Origin: Streptomyces sp. WZ.A104 | GTDB taxonomy: Bacteria; Actinomycetota; Actinomycetes; Streptomycetales; Streptomycetaceae | Length of the DNA stretch: 64,000 bases | Reading direction: 5' to 3' | Assembly: GCF_002382885.1 (NCBI RefSeq) | Contig: NZ_NWVL01000009.1 | Location: forward strand, 1 to 64,000 | Shown here: piece by piece, positions 61,401-64,000 of the stretch | Numbering within the stretch: the stretch's first letter is position 1 | Layout: each line of letters starts with the position of its first letter | Made by a program: the position numbers and the translations under genes | The notes under the pieces: model-generated | The model's input: the letters and a program-made list of their open reading frames with translations, nothing else | What the model was told of the DNA's origin: nothing | The model's database searches: none

Positions 61401-64000
61401 CGTCGCCTGGTACTCCACCGTCCTGGCCGAACGCGTCTCGGGCGAGCCGCTGGACGCCGCTTACTGGTACCGCAATCTGCGCGAACCCGTCCGCTACGCC
61501 GCCACCGTCGAGCGCATGGCGGCCGACGGCTACCGCCACTTCGTCGAACTCAGCCCGCACCCGGCCCTCATCACCGCCACCCGGGCCGTCGCCGAGGAGA
61601 CCGGCCACGACCTGATCTCCGTCGGCTCCCTGAAGCGCGGCGAGGACGGACCCGGCTGCCTGGACCGGGCCGCCGCCGAACTGCACACCGCCGGCGGCAG
61701 GATCAGCTGGCCGCGCCTCATGCCCGACGGACCCTGGGCGGACCTGCCGACCTACGCATGGTCCGAACGGCGCCACTGGACCGACACCGCGCCCACCGGG
61801 CCCCACGGGACACCTCTCGTCGACGTCCACGTCGAGTCCAGCGACGTACCGGACCGGCACCTGTTCGACACCCGTATCGACCTGCGTGACCGGCGTTCGT
61901 CCTATCTGTCGGACCACCGGGTCGCCGGGGCCGTCTGGCTGCCCGCGGCCGCCTTCCTGGAGATGGCCCTCGAAGCGGTGTCGGTGCTCCAGACTGCGTC
62001 GGACGTCCAACTGCACGACGTGGCGTTCGAGCGGCCGCTCCAGCTGACGGACGACGTCCCCGTACAGCTCCAGCTGGTCCTGCAACCCGCCGACGAACAC
62101 GGTGCCCGGCCCTTCGGTATCGCCTCGCGACCGGTCGGCGACCGGCGAGCACCCTGGGTCCGGCACGTCGGCGGCCGCGTCGTCCCCGCCACCGGCGAAC
62201 CCGGACACGAGCCGGCCATGACCCCGGCCGGGCTGCGGGAGGAGTGCGCCCGAGAGGCGGACGTGACCGACGCCTATACGGCCCTCGCGGCGCTCGGCAT
62301 CGACTACGGCCCGGCCTTCCGCATGCTGGAGGGGGGCTGGGGCGGGCCGTCGGGGGCGCTGGGCAGGCTGGCGCGGACACCCCGCGCGGGGCATCTGGTG
62401 CACCCGGTCCTCATCGACGCGGCCCTGCACACCGCGGCCCTGGCGGGGGACGCCCTCAAGGGCAGGGCCTTCGTGCCGCGCAGGGCCGGGCGGCTGCGCC
62501 TCACCGGCCTGCGTACCGCGCCCGTCTGGTCGGCATGCCGACTGCGCGCCGTGGACGACGACGCCGTCACCCTGGACGTCCGGCTCCTCGACGAGAACGA
62601 ACAACTGCTCCTGGAGATCGAGGGGGTCGAGCTCGCCGCGCTGTCCACCCTGGACGGAGCGCTCTTCGAGGTGCGCTGGCAGCCCCGCCCCGCCGCACAG
62701 GGACAGCCGTCACAGAGCCAGTCGGCACAGGGACAGTCGGCACAGGGACAGTCGGCACAGGGACAGCCGGCACAGACGCAGTCCGCACAGGGACAGCCCG
62801 CACGGGAACAGTCCGCGCACGAACAGCCCGTCCCGGGCGGCTGGCTGATCCTGGCCGACGACACGGGCGTGGCCGACGGCCTTTCCCGCCGCCTCGGCGC
62901 CACCCCGCACGTGATCGCCCGCAAGGGCGGCGCCTACACCGTCGAAGCACCCGGACGGTACACCGTCGACCCGGGAGACCCGCAGCACTTCCCGCGGCTC
63001 CTCGACGAGGCCTTCGCCGAGGGACCGCCCACGCGGGTGGTCCATCTCTTCGCCCTGGACGCCCCGGCCGTCGAATCGGCCGGGACGGCCGCGGAAGCCG
63101 CCCTGCTCTGCTCCGTCAGCACCCTGAACCTGGTGCGGGCGCTCTCCGGACGCGCGTACCACCCGTCCCCACGGCTCTTCCTGATCACCCGGGGCAGCCA
63201 AGCAGCCGGTGGAAGCACGGAGGTGACGCACCCCCAGCAGGCCATCGGCTGGGGCTTCGGCACCGCCGTCGCCCAGGAGCACCCGGAACTGAACACCACT
63301 CTCGTCGACCTCCCGTCCCACGGAGGCGAGGACGCGCTGTGGACCCAGCTGCGGCACGCGGACGACGAACACCTCGTGGCCCTGCGCGACAACGGCCGTC
63401 TCGTACCGCGCCTCGTGCACACCGGTCCCGACCAGGCAGGGACCGGAACGGTCCGCCGCGACGGAACGTATCTGATCACCGGCGGACTCGGCGGTCTCGG
63501 CCGGGTCGTCGCCGACCGCCTGGCGGGCCGAGGGGCAGGGCAGCTCGCCCTGCTGAGCCGCAGCGCACCCGACGCGGCCGCGACACGCTGGATCGAGAGC
63601 CTGCGCCGGCGCGGAACCGCCGTCCGGCTCGTACGGGCCGACGTCGCCGACCGTGACGCACTGCGGGCCGCCCTCGACGCCCTCCGCGCGGAGGGCGGCC
63701 CCGTGACCGGGGTCATCCACACCGCGGGCGTGCTCGACGACGCCACCCTGCACCACCTGACCCCGGAGCGCATCCGGCGCGTGATGGCCCCCAAGGTGCT
63801 CGGTACCGCACTGCTCACGGAGCTGGTCCCCGAAGCGGAGACCATGGTCCTGTTCTCCTCGGCCGCCGGGCTGCTCGGCTCGGCCGGGCAGAGCCCCTAC
63901 TCCGCGGCCAACGCCTTCATGGACGCCTGGGCGCACCACCTCTCCCTCGTCCGCCGGCCCGCCCTCAGCCTCGACTGGGGGACCTGGGCCGACATCGGCA
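58453..64000 (+). CDS. Type I modular PKS, ACP-KS-AT-DH-KR... (incomplete at window end)
   Basis: At least 1849 residues are visible. An N-terminal ACP (about 15-95, Ser 54 in FGLGSRELV) is followed by a KS (about 145-565, Cys 313 in DTACSSS, then EAHGTGT and SNIGHTQ). The AT (about 760-1060) has Ser 856 in GHSQGE, RVDVVQP and YASHS at 956, which are methylmalonyl-CoA-type motifs. The DH has HRVAGAVWLP with His 1155 and DAALH. The KR starts at about 1665 (GGLGGLG at 1677, LDD motif of B-type, Tyr 1816). All sites look active, so the module would give an alpha-methyl enoyl unit unless an ER follows. The KS-AT linker and the DH-KR linker are unusually long and repetitive. Confidence 0.92.
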   Translation, partial: MPAKKPIETPPAPLRAATPERIEAWLTRAVAAAAGLEETQVERDRPMADFGLGSRELVTLGVRLSEELGWPLSPTLVYDHPTVASIARAAASVDAPDLPPPSAARGSAPHSPSATTTSGSREREAGASPVSGPPERDTGAPPETDAVAVLSMACRFPGADDPQALWRRLAAGADLVSDAPGDRWDTEALLDPDPDAPGKAYSLRGGYLNAIDGFDAEFFGIPPQEAAAMDPQQRLLLQTAWETVERAGILPASLNGSATGVYIGLYQSGYLGAAGMEQLDGYVGTGTVSSVASGRIAYHLGLQGPAITVDTACSSSLVALHLAAQALLDGTCDLALAGGATLMVSPRGHVEFSRLRGLSASGRCRPFAQDADGVVWGEGSGLVLLKRLSEARRDGDRVLAVVKGSAANQDGRSQGLSAPSGPAQERVVRAALKAAGLRPEEVDYVEAHGTGTPLGDPIEGTALARVFGPGRPADRPLAVGSLKSNIGHTQAAAGIAGVIKTVLSLQHERIPASLNAETPTGQIDWEGGGLELCTRPRPWPRGPRPRRAGVSAYGISGTNVHVVLEEAPEERLAEPASGRPDDAASGRTADAVLGRAAAPALERPAASDPERPYATAARRVAAQASGQPPAPAAEEAHGTATGRVYASARGQAPVPASGQPPAPAAGHPPAPERPVTLFPLSARTLPALYGQADRLLGALSADPALALPDVARTLAHRRTHFEQRAVLVAREREELLTGLRALAAGQASPELVVGPRQARTEGKVAFVFPGQGTQWAGMARDLLEASPLFADEIDRCDAALRPHTGWSVLAVLRGDAGAPSLDRVDVVQPALFAVMVALAAVWRSRGVRPDAVVGHSQGEAAAACVAGALSLNDAAAVIATRAQALTTISGTGGTAVVALSRADVEARLDAWGGRLSVAAVNSSTSTVVSGDAEDLEALLAELEGERIFARKVKIDYASHSAQVTPVRTSLLDDLEGIETRPTDVAWYSTVLAERVSGEPLDAAYWYRNLREPVRYAATVERMAADGYRHFVELSPHPALITATRAVAEETGHDLISVGSLKRGEDGPGCLDRAAAELHTAGGRISWPRLMPDGPWADLPTYAWSERRHWTDTAPTGPHGTPLVDVHVESSDVPDRHLFDTRIDLRDRRSSYLSDHRVAGAVWLPAAAFLEMALEAVSVLQTASDVQLHDVAFERPLQLTDDVPVQLQLVLQPADEHGARPFGIASRPVGDRRAPWVRHVGGRVVPATGEPGHEPAMTPAGLREECAREADVTDAYTALAALGIDYGPAFRMLEGGWGGPSGALGRLARTPRAGHLVHPVLIDAALHTAALAGDALKGRAFVPRRAGRLRLTGLRTAPVWSACRLRAVDDDAVTLDVRLLDENEQLLLEIEGVELAALSTLDGALFEVRWQPRPAAQGQPSQSQSAQGQSAQGQSAQGQPAQTQSAQGQPAREQSAHEQPVPGGWLILADDTGVADGLSRRLGATPHVIARKGGAYTVEAPGRYTVDPGDPQHFPRLLDEAFAEGPPTRVVHLFALDAPAVESAGTAAEAALLCSVSTLNLVRALSGRAYHPSPRLFLITRGSQAAGGSTEVTHPQQAIGWGFGTAVAQEHPELNTTLVDLPSHGGEDALWTQLRHADDEHLVALRDNGRLVPRLVHTGPDQAGTGTVRRDGTYLITGGLGGLGRVVADRLAGRGAGQLALLSRSAPDAAATRWIESLRRRGTAVRLVRADVADRDALRAALDALRAEGGPVTGVIHTAGVLDDATLHHLTPERIRRVMAPKVLGTALLTELVPEAETMVLFSSAAGLLGSAGQSPYSAANAFMDAWAHHLSLVRRPALSLDWGTWADIG
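62695..62829 (+). repeat. 15-bp tandem repeats in PKS DH-KR linker
   Basis: About nine imperfect copies of a 15-base unit (CACAGGGACAGTCGG) encode a repeated SAQGQ pentapeptide in the linker after the DH domain. The repeats are in frame and should form a flexible Gln/Ser/Ala-rich tether. Confidence 0.9.

Noticed and set aside
59209..62604. 1131-codon open frame antisense to the PKS
   Set aside because: It is a GC-driven shadow. The opposite strand encodes KS, AT and DH domains with all active-site motifs, and the antisense product has no recognisable fold.

Overview
The window is very GC-rich actinobacterial DNA, almost certainly Streptomyces. The signs are GTG and TTG starts, tightly overlapping operons, perfect GC hairpins between operons, an AfsA-type gamma-butyrolactone (GBL) signalling locus, and a large hybrid biosynthetic gene cluster that runs off the right edge. 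I read everything by eye; no database search was run.

Left part (1-13.5 kb), chromosomal flank. It opens with the 3' end of an IS110-like transposase lying against a decayed O-methyltransferase. Next come a LysG/LysE-type regulator and exporter pair sharing a perfect inverted-repeat operator, and a compact GBL locus (ArpA/ScbR-type receptor, AfsA-type synthase, NmrA-type reductase, second receptor-like regulator) with two ARE-like operators. Three further units follow: an XRE regulator divergent from a zinc alcohol dehydrogenase, an ArsR regulator divergent from an Old Yellow Enzyme, and an AI-2E-family permease followed by a HelD-type helicase. None of these except the GBL locus is obviously part of the cluster.

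Right part (13.6-64 kb), one co-regulated cluster. (a) A minus-strand operon at 13656-17853 carries a fatty-acyl-AMP ligase (FAAL), a hotdog thioesterase, an AcpS-type phosphopantetheinyl transferase, an acyl-ACP-desaturase-like di-iron protein, an ACP and a DinB-like protein. (b) The 4-hydroxyphenylglycine (Hpg) pathway is complete: prephenate dehydrogenase, HmaS, Hmo and HpgT. (c) Two unusual adenylate-forming enzymes, an ACP, a free-standing FabF-type ketosynthase and an Sfp-type PPTase are interleaved with it. (d) An adjacent, translationally coupled CreE-like/CreD-like pair is expected to make nitrous acid from aspartate (the aspartate-nitrosuccinate pathway). (e) A DHA2 exporter, a dimodular NRPS (C-A-T-C-A-T-TE; first A domain reads as serine), an FAD monooxygenase and a SnoaL-like protein follow. 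(f) A nine-gene minus-strand acyl operon (53823 to 45126) has a 57-residue protein, a patatin-like protein, a ferredoxin, a FAAL, a ThiS/MoaD-like sulfur carrier, a double-hotdog protein, two acyl-CoA-dehydrogenase-like proteins (one fused to a methyltransferase-like domain) and an ACP. (g) An alpha/beta hydrolase and a second-copy-type FabI come next. (h) A FAAL and a type I PKS (ACP-KS-AT-DH-KR...) extend past the end.

Two closely related TetR genes, each divergent from a biosynthetic gene through visibly homologous promoters, and one near-palindromic operator (core ACGRTCGTGC) at the main cluster promoters tie the cluster into a single regulon. My inference is a lipid-initiated PKS/NRPS product combined with Hpg chemistry and a nitrite-derived nitrogen function (diazo, hydrazone, nitroso, nitro or other N-N). 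I do not recognise this combination as a described cluster.
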